From positions 1-33,531 of the forward strand of contig DVMU01000186.1 of NCBI GenBank assembly GCA_018714825.1: a stretch of 33,531 nt of DNA, written 5' to 3'. The stretch comes from Candidatus Pullichristensenella excrementigallinarum (GTDB taxonomy: Bacteria > Bacillota > Clostridia > Christensenellales > Aristaeellaceae). A model generated the notes under the pieces. The model searched no databases. It saw only the letters and a program-made list of their open reading frames with translations, and had not been told where the DNA came from. The position numbers were made by a program, and so were the translations under genes. Shown in pieces: positions 1 through 7,976 of the stretch (position 1 is its first letter; the number at the start of each line of letters is the position of its first letter).

Positions 1-156
1 TCTAAATTACGCACAGAAAATTCACGTTTATCTCGCAACAGAAATAATTTATGCGGATTGCAAATGTTTCCGCCCAAAATATAGAGAGATATACGGGTGC
101 GGGTCACAGAGAGCGGGGAAATAACTTGGAAAACTTGAAAATTCCTCCTGCGATGC

Positions 157-185
157 TTGACACTGAATGGGGGCTGTGTTATCCT
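157..185 (+). promoter_or_regulatory. Promoter of the tyrosine T-box operon
   Basis: A consensus -35 TTGACA (157-162) is followed after 17 bp by a weaker -10 TATCCT (180-185). Transcription would start near 192, just before the first conserved T-box leader elements. Bases 1-156 are A+T-rich and I see no gene or other clear signal in them. Confidence 0.7.
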
Positions 186-191
186 GTTAAA

Positions 192-516
192 TAAAGTCAA
201 GGGAAAAAGCAAACGCGATGACGGAAACAAGTAGCCGCGGCAGGCCGAATGCAGAGAGTCCCCGGAGGGTGCGAGGGGATGGAGGCGGCCGGGGCGAATA
301 CATTCCTAAGCGGCCCGGGGGAACGGAGTAGCCCGGGACGGGTGGCGCCCGTGACAGCGCATCGAGAGGCCCAGGGGAAGAACGCGCGCATTGGCGCGCC
401 GAACCCCGCGGCAAAGGATTTCTTTGCCGGGTAACGCGCTTGCAAGACGGCGCTGGGCGAAATGGAAGTGGTACCGCGATACGTCGCCTTCCTCGGGGAA
501 GGCGGCGATTTTATTT
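192..516 (+). promoter_or_regulatory. T-box leader, tyrosine specifier
   Basis: The canonical T-box sequence GGAAGTGGTACCGCG lies at 464-478. Stem I elements are visible upstream: AAGTAG near 229, GCAGAGAG near 250 with a GGGTGCGAGGGG distal part, and the specifier region GCGAATACATTCC, in which TAC (299-301) is the specifier followed by the usual purine. TAC is a Tyr codon, matching tyrS in the downstream operon. In known T-boxes, uncharged cognate tRNA binds the specifier and stabilises an antiterminator, so genes are switched on by tyrosine shortage. Part of the terminator's left arm (CGCC, 485-488) can alternatively pair with GGCG near 449. The helix assignments are by eye; the specifier frame is the main inference. 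Confidence 0.93.
482..516 (+). terminator. T-box regulated terminator
   Basis: CGTCGCCTTCC pairs with GGAAGGCGGCG (11 bp with one G-U) around a TCGG loop, followed by TTTTATTT. It begins immediately after the T-box sequence, as expected for the terminator that competes with the T-box antiterminator. Confidence 0.92.
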
Positions 517-573
517 GTGGGAACGGAAACAGAATAAAAAGCGCGCCAAGGACGCGAACGGGAGGGAAAAAGA

Positions 574-1752
574 ATGAAATTTACGGAAGATTGCATTGCG
601 CGGCACATGCGGCCCATCACCGGTTCCGCCATTCGAGAGATCTTTAAGCTCCTGGGAAAGCCGGGGATGATCTCGTTTGCGGGCGGCAATCCATCTAACG
701 CAGCGTTGGAACCGGAAGTAATTTCCGAATTGGCTGTGGAAGTGCTGCAAAAATACGGGACTACGCTTTTGCAGTACGGCGCGACCGAAGGATTTGCGCC
801 CTTTATCGAATCGGCAGGGGAATTTTTGAAGGAGACGGGCGTGCAGGCCGGCCCGGGAGAATTGCTGCCGGTGCAGGGAGGTTCGCAGGCATGGGACCTG
901 CTCCTCAAGGCGGTCATTGAGCCGGGAGATGTGATCCTGGCGGAAGATCCGACGTTCTTGGGCGCTTTGCAGGCCATGCACATCTACAACGCCAAGGTCG
1001 TGCCCATTGCGACGGACGAAAACGGCGCGATTCCCGAGGATGTGGAAGAGAAGATCCGCGCCTGGAAGCCGAAATTGATGTATATCATTCCCACCTTCCA
1101 GAATCCTTCGGGCGTGACGCTCTCGCTCGAGCGTCGCAAGAAGCTGGCTGAGCTCGCCAACCGCTACGGCGTACTCCTGGCCGAGGACGACCCCTATCGG
1201 GATCTGCGCTATTCGGGAGAAGCGCTGCCGGCGATCAAGTCCTTTGACGAGGAGGGCTGGGTTGTCTACATGTCGAGCTTTTCCAAGTACGTTTCTCCGG
1301 GAATGCGGCTGGGCGCGGCGGTGGCCAATCCCGTGCTTTTGCGCAAGATGACCATCGGCAAGCAGTCCGCGGACGTGCATTCGCCGCTGATCACCCAGGC
1401 GATTGTGGACGCCTATCTGCGCAAGGGGCTCATGCCCGGGCATCTCAGGCGCATTTGCGGGGATTATAAAAAGCAGCTGGACGCCATGCTGGCGGGATTC
1501 CGCTTCTTCCCCGAGGGTTCGAAGCACACGGTGCCCGAGGGCGGACTGTTCGTCTGGGCCACACTGCCGGAAGGATTGGACGCCAAGGAATTGCTTCCGC
1601 GCGCGGTGGAGAACAATGTGGCCTATGTGCCGGGGACGTTCTTCTATGTCAATGGGGAGCATGAAAACACCCTGCGGCTGAATTTCTCCAACGCCACGAT
1701 CCCGGAAATTGAGAGCGGGATGCGCAAATTGGGCGAAGCCCTGAAAGCATAA
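574..1752 (+). CDS. PLP-dependent aminotransferase, fold type I (LysN/Aro8-like), probable aromatic aminotransferase
   Basis: A 392-aa class I/II aminotransferase of the 2-aminoadipate/aromatic (LysN, ARO8) branch, without a GntR DNA-binding domain. Seen: GGNPSNAAL near the N-terminus, GGSQAWDLL (cofactor-binding turn), PTFQNPSG (Asn that contacts PLP), and the Schiff-base lysine in SSFSKYVSPGMRLG (about K238). The start has GGGAGG 7-8 nt upstream. It is the first gene behind a Tyr-specific T-box and lies 19 nt ahead of tyrS. This family is promiscuous, so the fold alone does not give the substrate. The tyrosine control, and the lack of any transaminase in the otherwise complete aro operon at the other end of the window, suggest that it makes Tyr (and perhaps Phe) from 4-hydroxyphenylpyruvate or phenylpyruvate. 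That role is inference. Confidence 0.9.
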   Translation: MKFTEDCIARHMRPITGSAIREIFKLLGKPGMISFAGGNPSNAALEPEVISELAVEVLQKYGTTLLQYGATEGFAPFIESAGEFLKETGVQAGPGELLPVQGGSQAWDLLLKAVIEPGDVILAEDPTFLGALQAMHIYNAKVVPIATDENGAIPEDVEEKIRAWKPKLMYIIPTFQNPSGVTLSLERRKKLAELANRYGVLLAEDDPYRDLRYSGEALPAIKSFDEEGWVVYMSSFSKYVSPGMRLGAAVANPVLLRKMTIGKQSADVHSPLITQAIVDAYLRKGLMPGHLRRICGDYKKQLDAMLAGFRFFPEGSKHTVPEGGLFVWATLPEGLDAKELLPRAVENNVAYVPGTFFYVNGEHENTLRLNFSNATIPEIESGMRKLGEALKA

Positions 1753-1771
1753 AGCATAAGGAGAGGAACCG

Positions 1772-3004
1772 ATGAACGCACTGGATATCTTAAAGGAGCG
1801 CGGATTTCTCGCGCAGGTAACGTTTGAAGAGGAACTGCACAAGGCCTTTGACGAGGGAATGGTTACCTTTTATACGGGCTTTGATCCCACGGCGGACAGC
1901 CTGCACATCGGCCACTATATCCCGATCATGGCCATGGCGCATTTGCAGCGGGCGGGCCATCGCCCGATCGCGCTGATGGGCGGGGGCACCGGAATGATCG
2001 GCGACCCCTCCGGCAAAAGCGATCTGCGCAAGGTGCTTTCGGTGGAGGATATCGACCACAACGTTGCCTGCTTTAAAAAGCAGATGGCAAAGTTCCTGGA
2101 TTTTGATTCCGGAAAGCCCAACCAGGCCATCATCGCCAACAATGCCGATTGGCTTCGGAGCCTGAACTACATCGACTTTTTGCGCGATGTGGGCGCGCTG
2201 TTCTCGGTCAACCGCATGTTGACCGCCGAATGCTACAAACAGCGCATGGAAAAGGGCCTGACCTTCCTTGAGTTCAACTACATGATCATGCAGTCCTACG
2301 ATTTTCTGGAGCTGTTCCATCGCTATGGCTGCATCCTGCAGGCGGGAGGAGACGACCAGTGGTCGAACATGCTCTCGGGCGCGGATCTGATCCGGCGCAA
2401 GGAACAGAAGCCCGCGTTTGCGCTGACGTTCAAACTGCTCCTGACCTCCGACGGCCGCAAGATGGGCAAGACCGAGAAGGGCGCGCTGTGGCTGGATCCT
2501 AACAAGTGTTCTCCCTATGACTTCTATCAGTATTGGCGCAACGTGGGGGATGCGGACGTGGAAAAGTGCCTGGCGCTTTTGACCTTCCTGCCCATGGACG
2601 AGGTGCGCAGGCTCGGCGCGCTCAAGGATTCCGCCATCAACGAAGCCAAGCGCGTGCTGGCCTTTGAAGTCACCAAGCTGATTCACGGCGAAGAGGAAGC
2701 GATCAAGGCCCGAGACGCGGCCGAGGCGCTCTTCGGCGGCGGCGGATTGGCCGGCAGCGTGCCGACCACGCACATTCGGCCCGAGGATTTGGAGCAGGAT
2801 AACCGGCTGCTGGCATGGATCGCCCGCTGCGGCCTGTGCAAATCCAACGGCGAGGCGCGCAAGGCCATCCAGCAGGGCGGCGTCTCCATCGGCGAAGAAC
2901 GGGTGACCGATATCGATTTCCGCCTGACTCCGGAAATGCTTAGCGGAGAAGGCGTGCTCGTGCGCAAGGGCAAAAAGAGCTATCATCGCTTTGTGATGGA
3001 ATGA
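1772..3004 (+). CDS. tyrS: Tyrosyl-tRNA synthetase
   Basis: 410 aa, a normal length for bacterial TyrRS. Cytoplasmic; charges tRNA-Tyr. Seen: the class I HIGH signature (HIGH, residues 45-48, in SLHIGHYIP), [14 protein letters not shown] after it, the tyrosine/tRNA region [10 protein letters not shown], the second signature as KMGKT (residues 230-234), and a C-terminal S4-like RNA-binding domain (about 343-410, with [15 protein letters not shown]). AAGGAG precedes the ATG by 8-9 nt. Second gene of the Tyr T-box transcription unit, which is the usual control for tyrS in Firmicutes. Confidence 0.98.
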   Translation: MNALDILKERGFLAQVTFEEELHKAFDEGMVTFYTGFDPTADSLHIGHYIPIMAMAHLQRAGHRPIALMGGGTGMIGDPSGKSDLRKVLSVEDIDHNVACFKKQMAKFLDFDSGKPNQAIIANNADWLRSLNYIDFLRDVGALFSVNRMLTAECYKQRMEKGLTFLEFNYMIMQSYDFLELFHRYGCILQAGGDDQWSNMLSGADLIRRKEQKPAFALTFKLLLTSDGRKMGKTEKGALWLDPNKCSPYDFYQYWRNVGDADVEKCLALLTFLPMDEVRRLGALKDSAINEAKRVLAFEVTKLIHGEEEAIKARDAAEALFGGGGLAGSVPTTHIRPEDLEQDNRLLAWIARCGLCKSNGEARKAIQQGGVSIGEERVTDIDFRLTPEMLSGEGVLVRKGKKSYHRFVME

Positions 3005-3010
3005 TCGCCC

Positions 3011-3655
3011 ATGAAGCCGTACAAGACCTTTCTTCGCCGCGCGCAGGGAGAGTTTGTCATCAACAAATCCCGCTTCATCGGCACGGGAGCACCCGTGGAG
3101 ACGGAAGAGGAGGCCCTGCAATTTCTCTCGGAAATGCGCGGGACGTACAAGGACGCCAATCATAACTGTTACGCCTACATCATTGGCCCCAACAAGGGCG
3201 TGATGCGCTATTCGGACGACGGCGAACCGGGCGGAACGGCGGGGCTTCCCATCATCGAGGTGCTCAAGGCCCGCGATGTGACCAATTGCGCGGTCGTGGT
3301 CACGCGGTATTTCGGCGGCATTCTGCTCGGCGCGGGCGGACTGGTGCGCGCCTATTCGCAGGGGTCGGCGACCGCGATCAACGCCTGCGGGGTCGGGGTA
3401 ATGCACCCGACGGCGCGGCTTTTAATGGATGTTCCGTATCCTCTTTTAAACCGCGTGGAATATTTTCTCAAGGATCAGCCCGTGGTGGTCGAAGAAAAGA
3501 CGTTTGCGGATACGGTCACAATACAGATGGTCGTCCGCTCCGTGGACGAGGAACAGCTTGAAAAAAAGCTGGTCGATCTTTCCGAGGGCGTATTGGAGCC
3601 GGTGCGCTTTGAGGAATTTTTCCGCGCATGGCCGGAGGAGGAAGACGGCGCGTAA
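3011..3655 (+). CDS. YigZ/IMPACT family protein
   Basis: 214 aa. The N-terminal UPF0029/Impact domain carries the family signature YSDDGEPGGTAG and the following VVVTRYFGGILLGAGGLVRAY segment, and the C-terminal ~70 residues fit the small DUF1949-type ferredoxin-like domain. Bacterial YigZ proteins are widespread and of uncertain role; the eukaryotic relative IMPACT affects translation control. It starts 6 nt after the tyrS stop, so it is probably co-transcribed and coupled with tyrS under the T-box. No terminator is visible between it and ilvE. Confidence 0.93.
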   Translation: MKPYKTFLRRAQGEFVINKSRFIGTGAPVETEEEALQFLSEMRGTYKDANHNCYAYIIGPNKGVMRYSDDGEPGGTAGLPIIEVLKARDVTNCAVVVTRYFGGILLGAGGLVRAYSQGSATAINACGVGVMHPTARLLMDVPYPLLNRVEYFLKDQPVVVEEKTFADTVTIQMVVRSVDEEQLEKKLVDLSEGVLEPVRFEEFFRAWPEEEDGA

Positions 3656-3671
3656 AATAACCGTTTCCCGC

Positions 3672-3700
3672 TTGCAAGACCCGCTTTAAGGGCGTATAAT
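3672..3700 (+). promoter_or_regulatory. ilvE promoter
   Basis: TTGCAA (3672-3677), 17-bp spacer, perfect TATAAT (3695-3700). The predicted transcript starts about 25 nt before the ilvE ATG, leaving no room for a leader regulator. Confidence 0.8.
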
Positions 3701-3730
3701 ACAACAAATTTATTGGATGGAGGAGTATTT

Positions 3731-4801
3731 ATGCAGGAGATTCGCTTTGAAAAGGCGACTTCCTTCAAGCAGAAGCCGCAGGACGAGAGCAAGCTGGGCT
3801 TTGGCAAGCTCTTTACCGATTACATGTTCGAAATGGATTACGAGGCCGGCAAGGGCTGGCACGATCCGCGCGTGGTTCCGTATCACAATTTCTCGCTCGA
3901 TCCGGCCACCTCGGTCTTCCATTACGGCCAGGAAATCTTCGAGGGCCTCAAGTGCTATCGCCGCAAGGACGGCGGCCTGCAGCTGTTCCGCGCCAAGGAC
4001 AATTTTGCCCGCATGAATCGCTCGGCCGAGCGCATGGCGATTCCCCAGTTTGACGAGGAGCTGGCGCTCCAGGGCCTGATCAAGCTCCTGGAAGTGGAAA
4101 AGGATTGGGTGCCGCACACGGCGGGGACTTCGCTGTATATCCGGCCCACCATCATCGCCACGGATCCGATGCTCGGCGTACACGCGGCCAAGCGCTATAA
4201 GTTCTTTATCATTCTCTCGCCCTCGGGCGCGTACTATGCCGGCGGGCTGGCCCCGGTGGAGATCTATGTGGAGGACAAGTATGTGCGCGCGGTGCGCGGC
4301 GGCATCGGCTTTGCCAAGACCGGCGGCAACTACGCGGCCTCCATTCGAGCGGGCGAAATCGCCGAGGAAAAGGGCTATACGCAGGTTTTGTGGCTGGACG
4401 GCGTGGAGCAGAAGTATGTCGAGGAAGTCGGCGCGATGAACATGATGTTCGTCCTCGATGGCAAGATCGTCACGCCCATGCTCAACGGCTCGATCCTGCC
4501 GGGCATCACCCGCGATTCCATCCTGAAGCTGGCCAAGCACATGGGCTATGAAACCGAGGAACGGCGCATCGCCATTCAGGAGATCTTTGACGCCGCGCAT
4601 TCCGGCAAGCTCGACGAGGCGTTCGGCACCGGCACTGCCGCGGTGGTATCCCCGGTGGGAGCGCTGTGCTGGAAGGATGAGAAGCTCGTGATCAACCGCG
4701 GAGAGATCGGTCCCATCGCGCAGAAATTGTACGATACGCTCACCGGCATTCAGTTCGGCGAAGCGGAAGATCCCTTCGGCTGGGTTCTTAAAATCGACTG
4801 A
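3731..4801 (+). CDS. ilvE: Branched-chain amino acid aminotransferase
   Basis: 356 aa, class IV PLP aminotransferase of the longer BCAT type. It interconverts Leu/Ile/Val and their 2-oxo acids with glutamate/2-oxoglutarate. Seen: GQEIFEGLKCYRR, RMNRSAERM, the PLP lysine in FAKTGGNYAAS (K196), EVGAMNMMFV, and GTGTAAVVSPVG at the C-terminal phosphate-binding turn. The ORF track starts at 3713, but that ATG overlaps the ribosome site; GGAGGAG sits 5 nt upstream of the ATG at 3731, which gives the expected N-terminus. It has its own promoter and a strong terminator, so it is monocistronic. Confidence 0.96.
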   Translation: MQEIRFEKATSFKQKPQDESKLGFGKLFTDYMFEMDYEAGKGWHDPRVVPYHNFSLDPATSVFHYGQEIFEGLKCYRRKDGGLQLFRAKDNFARMNRSAERMAIPQFDEELALQGLIKLLEVEKDWVPHTAGTSLYIRPTIIATDPMLGVHAAKRYKFFIILSPSGAYYAGGLAPVEIYVEDKYVRAVRGGIGFAKTGGNYAASIRAGEIAEEKGYTQVLWLDGVEQKYVEEVGAMNMMFVLDGKIVTPMLNGSILPGITRDSILKLAKHMGYETEERRIAIQEIFDAAHSGKLDEAFGTGTAAVVSPVGALCWKDEKLVINRGEIGPIAQKLYDTLTGIQFGEAEDPFGWVLKID

Positions 4802-4812
4802 GGATACTGTAT

Positions 4813-4845
4813 GGAGGGGCGGGGCGTTGACCCCGCCCTCCTTTT
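4813..4845 (+). terminator. ilvE terminator
   Basis: GGAGGGGCGGGG pairs with CCCCGCCCTCC (one bulged G) around a cgttga loop, then TTTT. It ends just before the ribosome site of the next gene, whose expression must rely on read-through or an unseen promoter. Confidence 0.88.
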
Positions 4846-4855
4846 CGGAGGCGCT

Positions 4856-5716
4856 ATGCTCGAACACGTCGTCCCCCGGGGCGTTCCTTCCATGCCCCTG
4901 AAGAGATATATCAGCCGCGCGTATCCGTTGATCAGCCGGAGCGTTCTGCAGGAGGCCTTCCGCCGCAGGGATGTGAAGGTAAACGCAAAGCGATGCGCCC
5001 CGGATATTTTGGTTTGCGGGGGAGATACCGTGACGCTGTATCTGCCGGAACAGGATTTTTCCCTGCAAACGCTCTTCTGCGATGGGCGCCTTCTGGCGGT
5101 GGTCAAGCCGCAGGGCTTGCCTGTGGATGTGGATCAACAGGGCGTGGGGGAGGATACGCTTTTGCGCCGTATCCAGGCCGAACATCCCGGCGCGCAGCTG
5201 TTGCACCGATTGGACGCGGCGACCGGCGGCGTGCTTCTGGCCGCCCTGGACGAGGACACGCTGCAAAGGGGCCTGGAGGCGTTTCAAAAAAGGCAGATGG
5301 ACAAGACCTATCGCGCCGTGGTGCTGGGAAAATTTTCGCAGAGCGAGGGGGTCTTGAGGGATTATCTCCTGAAAGACGCCAGGGCGGCGCAGGTGCGGGT
5401 TGTCCGTCGGCCCATGCCGGGGGCAAAGGAGATCGTCACGCGCTATCGCGTGCTGGATAAGGTGGGGCCGGGACAGCTGGTGGAGCTTTCGCCCGTCACG
5501 GGCCGCACCCATCAGCTGCGGGCGCACTGCGCGTTTTACGGGCATCCGCTTCTGGGGGATGATAAATATGGGAATCGGGAAGCGAACAAATCCGTTCGGG
5601 GCCTGCTTTTGTGGTGCCGGAGCATCGAAGCGCTTCCCGGCGCGCTCGGGGAATACGAAGGAAAGCGGTTTCTGGCTTTGGAGCCGAATTGGAGGGCGCT
5701 ATGGACATCCGATTGA
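4856..5716 (+). CDS. RluA-family RNA pseudouridine synthase
   Basis: 286 aa. Converts specific uridines in rRNA or tRNA to pseudouridine. An S4-like RNA-binding segment is likely at residues 15-65 (LKRYISRAYPLISRSVLQEA), followed by the catalytic domain with the HRLDAATGG motif carrying the nucleophile Asp, and the C-terminal SPVTGRTHQLRAH motif. The track start at 4811 lies inside the ilvE terminator; the ATG at 4856 with GGAGG 4 nt upstream is preferred. It overlaps the next gene by 16 nt. The exact RNA target cannot be read from the sequence; RluD-like and RluC-like members differ little at this level. Confidence 0.93.
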   Translation: MLEHVVPRGVPSMPLKRYISRAYPLISRSVLQEAFRRRDVKVNAKRCAPDILVCGGDTVTLYLPEQDFSLQTLFCDGRLLAVVKPQGLPVDVDQQGVGEDTLLRRIQAEHPGAQLLHRLDAATGGVLLAALDEDTLQRGLEAFQKRQMDKTYRAVVLGKFSQSEGVLRDYLLKDARAAQVRVVRRPMPGAKEIVTRYRVLDKVGPGQLVELSPVTGRTHQLRAHCAFYGHPLLGDDKYGNREANKSVRGLLLWCRSIEALPGALGEYEGKRFLALEPNWRALWTSD

Positions 5717-6531
5717 TTGCCTTTGATTTGGATGGAACCCTTCTGGGGGAAGGGGGATGCGTGCTGGAATCCAACAGCCGCGCGCTTCGAGCGGCGGAGG
5801 AGAAGGGCATCCGGCTCGTGCTCAACAGCGGACGCAATTTTGAAAAGGTGCGGGAATTCGGCGAGGTCTTCGGAATTTCGCCCGCGATCTGTTCGCTGAA
5901 CGGCGCGCGGGTGGATCTCAGTCCGGAGGGGCCGACGGTCTATCGGTTGTTTTATCGGGAAGATTGCGCACGGGAGCTTTGCCGCGTGATCGAGCGCAGC
6001 GGGCTATATTTCAATGTGGATACTCCGGGCCACACCTATTTGGGCAATATCGAGGCGGGACGCTCGCTGCCGGTGTTTTTTTACCAATTGGAGAGCGGCG
6101 TTCCGAAGGATTTTGAAAGGGTGGAAGATCCGCAGCGGCTGTGGACGGAGGGCATGGCCCAGGTGTACAAATTTTCGGCCTACGGGCTTGCGCACGATCC
6201 CCGCTTTCAGCCGATCTGCGAGGCGGCGCGCGAGTTGGGATTGACCATCATCCGGTCGAACAGCAGCAATATTGAGATCATGTGGCCGGGCGCGAGCAAG
6301 GGCGATGGGCTTCGGCGCATCGCGCAGGCCCTGGAAATTCCCCGCGAGTCGGTGATGGCCTTTGGCGACAATATCAACGACCTTTCCATGTTGGAATACG
6401 CGGGATTTCCCGTGGCCATGGAGAATGGGGAAAATGAAGTCAAGGAGATTGCTCGCGCCGTCGCGCCGCACCATGCGCAGGGCGGGGTCGGGCAGTTTTT
6501 GTGGAAAAATGTGTTGGGGGAAGCAATGTGA
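5701..6531 (+). CDS. HAD-superfamily (Cof-type) phosphatase
   Basis: 276 aa, HAD class IIB (Cof) hydrolase. Motif I is AFDLDGTLL (nucleophile Asp at residue 9), motif II is LNSGR, the lysine motif is WPGASKGDGL, and motif IV is FGDNINDLSML. A C2-type cap lies between motifs II and III. Members act on sugar phosphates, FMN or PLP, and the substrate cannot be predicted here. The chosen start (ATG at 5701) has GGAGGG 4 nt upstream and lies inside the end of the RluA gene; the longer track ORF adds residues unlike the family. Confidence 0.92.
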   Translation: MDIRLIAFDLDGTLLGEGGCVLESNSRALRAAEEKGIRLVLNSGRNFEKVREFGEVFGISPAICSLNGARVDLSPEGPTVYRLFYREDCARELCRVIERSGLYFNVDTPGHTYLGNIEAGRSLPVFFYQLESGVPKDFERVEDPQRLWTEGMAQVYKFSAYGLAHDPRFQPICEAARELGLTIIRSNSSNIEIMWPGASKGDGLRRIAQALEIPRESVMAFGDNINDLSMLEYAGFPVAMENGENEVKEIARAVAPHHAQGGVGQFLWKNVLGEAM

Positions 6532-7037
6532 ATATCGTACTCGTTCATCCCGAAATTCCGCAAAATACCGGAAACATCGCGCGCACCTGCGCGGCGACCG
6601 GCGCGATTTTGCATCTGGTCGAGCCCCTTGGGTTTGAGATTTCCGATCGATATCTCAAGCGCGCGGGGCTGGATTACTGGCATTTGATGACCTTGAAGAT
6701 CCATAAGAGCCTGGAAGCGTTCTTTGCCTCCTGTCCGGAGGGGGCGAGGATGCGCTTTGCCACCACCAAGGCTCCGCGCGATTATTGTTCGGTTTCCTAT
6801 GGGCCGGAGGATTATCTGGTGTTTGGCTGCGAAACCAAGGGCCTGCCAGAAACCTTGCTGGCCGAGCGATATGACGAATGCGTGCGCATTCCCATGCGGT
6901 CGGAGGCGCGGAGCCTCAATCTGTCCAATTCCGTGGCGATCGTCCTCTACGAGGCGCTGCGGCAACAGGGATTTCCCGGCCTTCGGCAGGAAGGGCGCCT
7001 CACCCAACCCATCGGAGAATGGAAGGACTACATTTAG
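6528..7037 (+). CDS. trmL: tRNA (cytidine/uridine-34-2'-O)-methyltransferase
   Basis: 169 aa SPOUT-class methyltransferase that 2'-O-methylates the wobble base of certain leucine tRNAs. Seen: VHPEIPQNTGNIART at the N-terminus, VFGCETKGLP, and the knot/SAM-binding tail RSLNLSNSVAIVLYEALR. It begins with GTG (6528), overlapping the ATGTGA end of the preceding HAD gene, with GGGGG 7 nt upstream; the track's ATG at 6501 would add nine unlike residues. Translationally coupled to the HAD gene. Confidence 0.95.
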   Translation: MNIVLVHPEIPQNTGNIARTCAATGAILHLVEPLGFEISDRYLKRAGLDYWHLMTLKIHKSLEAFFASCPEGARMRFATTKAPRDYCSVSYGPEDYLVFGCETKGLPETLLAERYDECVRIPMRSEARSLNLSNSVAIVLYEALRQQGFPGLRQEGRLTQPIGEWKDYI

Positions 7038-7069
7038 GGGAATCCGCCGGAAAACGTGGAGGAATAGAA

Positions 7070-7552
7070 ATGAAAAGCGCCAAGGAAAAGACCAATGTGA
7101 TGCGCCTGCTGGATGCGAAAAAGACGCCCTATGAGAGCCATTGCTATCTGGATTCCGGGGCGATTTCCGGAGAAGAGGTCGCGCGGGCGCTGGGAGAAGA
7201 CCCTGCGCGGGTGTTTAAGACGCTTGTGACTTTGGGCGCGTCAGGCGCGCACTATGTGTTCGTCGTCCCCGTTGACAGGGAATTGGATCTCAAAAAGGCC
7301 GCGAAGGTGGCGGGGGAAAAATCCGTGGCCATGCTCAAGGCCAAGGAACTTCTTCCATTGACGGGGTATGTGCATGGCGGCTGTTCGCCTATCGGCATGA
7401 AAAAGCCCTTTCCCACGTTTTTTGACGCATCCGCGCGGAATTTTGAAAAGATTTGCTTCAGCGCAGGCAAGATCGGCTATCAGGTGGAACTTGCTCCGGC
7501 GGATTTGGAGGGAGCGCTTCGGTTTTCCTGGAGCGATCTTGTGAAGGATTGA
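7070..7552 (+). CDS. ybaK: Cys-tRNA(Pro)/Cys-tRNA(Cys) deacylase, YbaK family
   Basis: 160 aa, INS/YbaK editing domain. It hydrolyses Cys mischarged on tRNA-Pro in trans. Seen: ALGEDPARVFKTLV, the invariant lysine region KAAKVAGEKSVAML, and GYVHGGCSPIGMKK, all typical of YbaK. The ATG at 7070 has GGAGGAA 6 nt upstream; the track's longer ORF runs through the trmL reading frame. It lies 32 nt after trmL in the same direction, so it is probably the last gene of the rluA-HAD-trmL-ybaK run, which is devoted mostly to RNA modification and tRNA quality. Confidence 0.95.
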   Translation: MKSAKEKTNVMRLLDAKKTPYESHCYLDSGAISGEEVARALGEDPARVFKTLVTLGASGAHYVFVVPVDRELDLKKAAKVAGEKSVAMLKAKELLPLTGYVHGGCSPIGMKKPFPTFFDASARNFEKICFSAGKIGYQVELAPADLEGALRFSWSDLVKD

Positions 7553-7626
7553 TTTTGAGAAACCGCGTTTTGGAGAATTTGCGCAAAGGTCTAGAAACTG
7601 CCGCAAAACCTTCGGGATTGGCCTGG

Positions 7627-7655
7627 TTGCAAATTGCGGGGGAGCGTGGTATACT
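7627..7655 (+). promoter_or_regulatory. Promoter of the small membrane protein gene
   Basis: TTGCAA (7627-7632), 17-bp spacer, TATACT (7650-7655). The transcript would start about 15 nt before the ATG at 7677. No terminator for ybaK is visible upstream. Confidence 0.7.
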
Positions 7656-7676
7656 TACAGGGATGGAGGTGAAGGC

Positions 7677-7898
7677 ATGGCAAAGTTGATTACGCGCAAG
7701 GAAGCGGAAAACCGGCGGCTGAAATTCCGCGTATTCGCGGGGATGATCGATTTTTTAGGAACCATCGGGAGCGTGTTGGTCATCCTTGCCTGCGTGCTTC
7801 TGCTGGTTTCCCTGTGGAATTGGATTATTAGCGACGGGAAGACGACGTTCGCCTCGATTATCTATTCGATCAAGACGGCGTTGCTCATTCCGGAATAA
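7677..7898 (+). CDS. Small single-pass membrane protein, unknown function
   Basis: 73 aa; I do not recognise a family. The N-terminal 18 residues are strongly basic (ITRKEAENRRLKFR). A hydrophobic segment follows (about residues 20-50; the core GSVLVILACVLLLVSLWNW would span the membrane), then a short tail. The positive-inside rule predicts a cytoplasmic N-terminus. GGAGGTG precedes the ATG by 6 nt. It is a complete monocistronic unit, with a promoter 22 nt upstream and a strong terminator 16 nt downstream, which supports a real gene despite its size. Confidence 0.75.
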   Translation: MAKLITRKEAENRRLKFRVFAGMIDFLGTIGSVLVILACVLLLVSLWNWIISDGKTTFASIIYSIKTALLIPE

Positions 7899-7913
7899 GC
7901 AGAGAATCCTATG

Positions 7914-7941
7914 GCCCCGCGCAAACGGGGCTTTTTGTTTT
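7914..7941 (+). terminator. Terminator of the small membrane protein gene
   Basis: GCCCCG, a cgcaaa loop, CGGGGC, then TTTTTGTTTT: a short, G+C-rich, textbook rho-independent terminator. Confidence 0.93.
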
Positions 7942-7976
7942 CGGGAATGCCGGGCCATGACGCGGAGGGATGCCTT

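Noticed and set aside
7911-7976. ATG start of the first uracil-DNA glycosylase at 7911
   Set aside because: That codon lies at the base of the preceding gene's terminator, and the added 22 residues are unlike the family. The GTG at 7977 has a good ribosome site.
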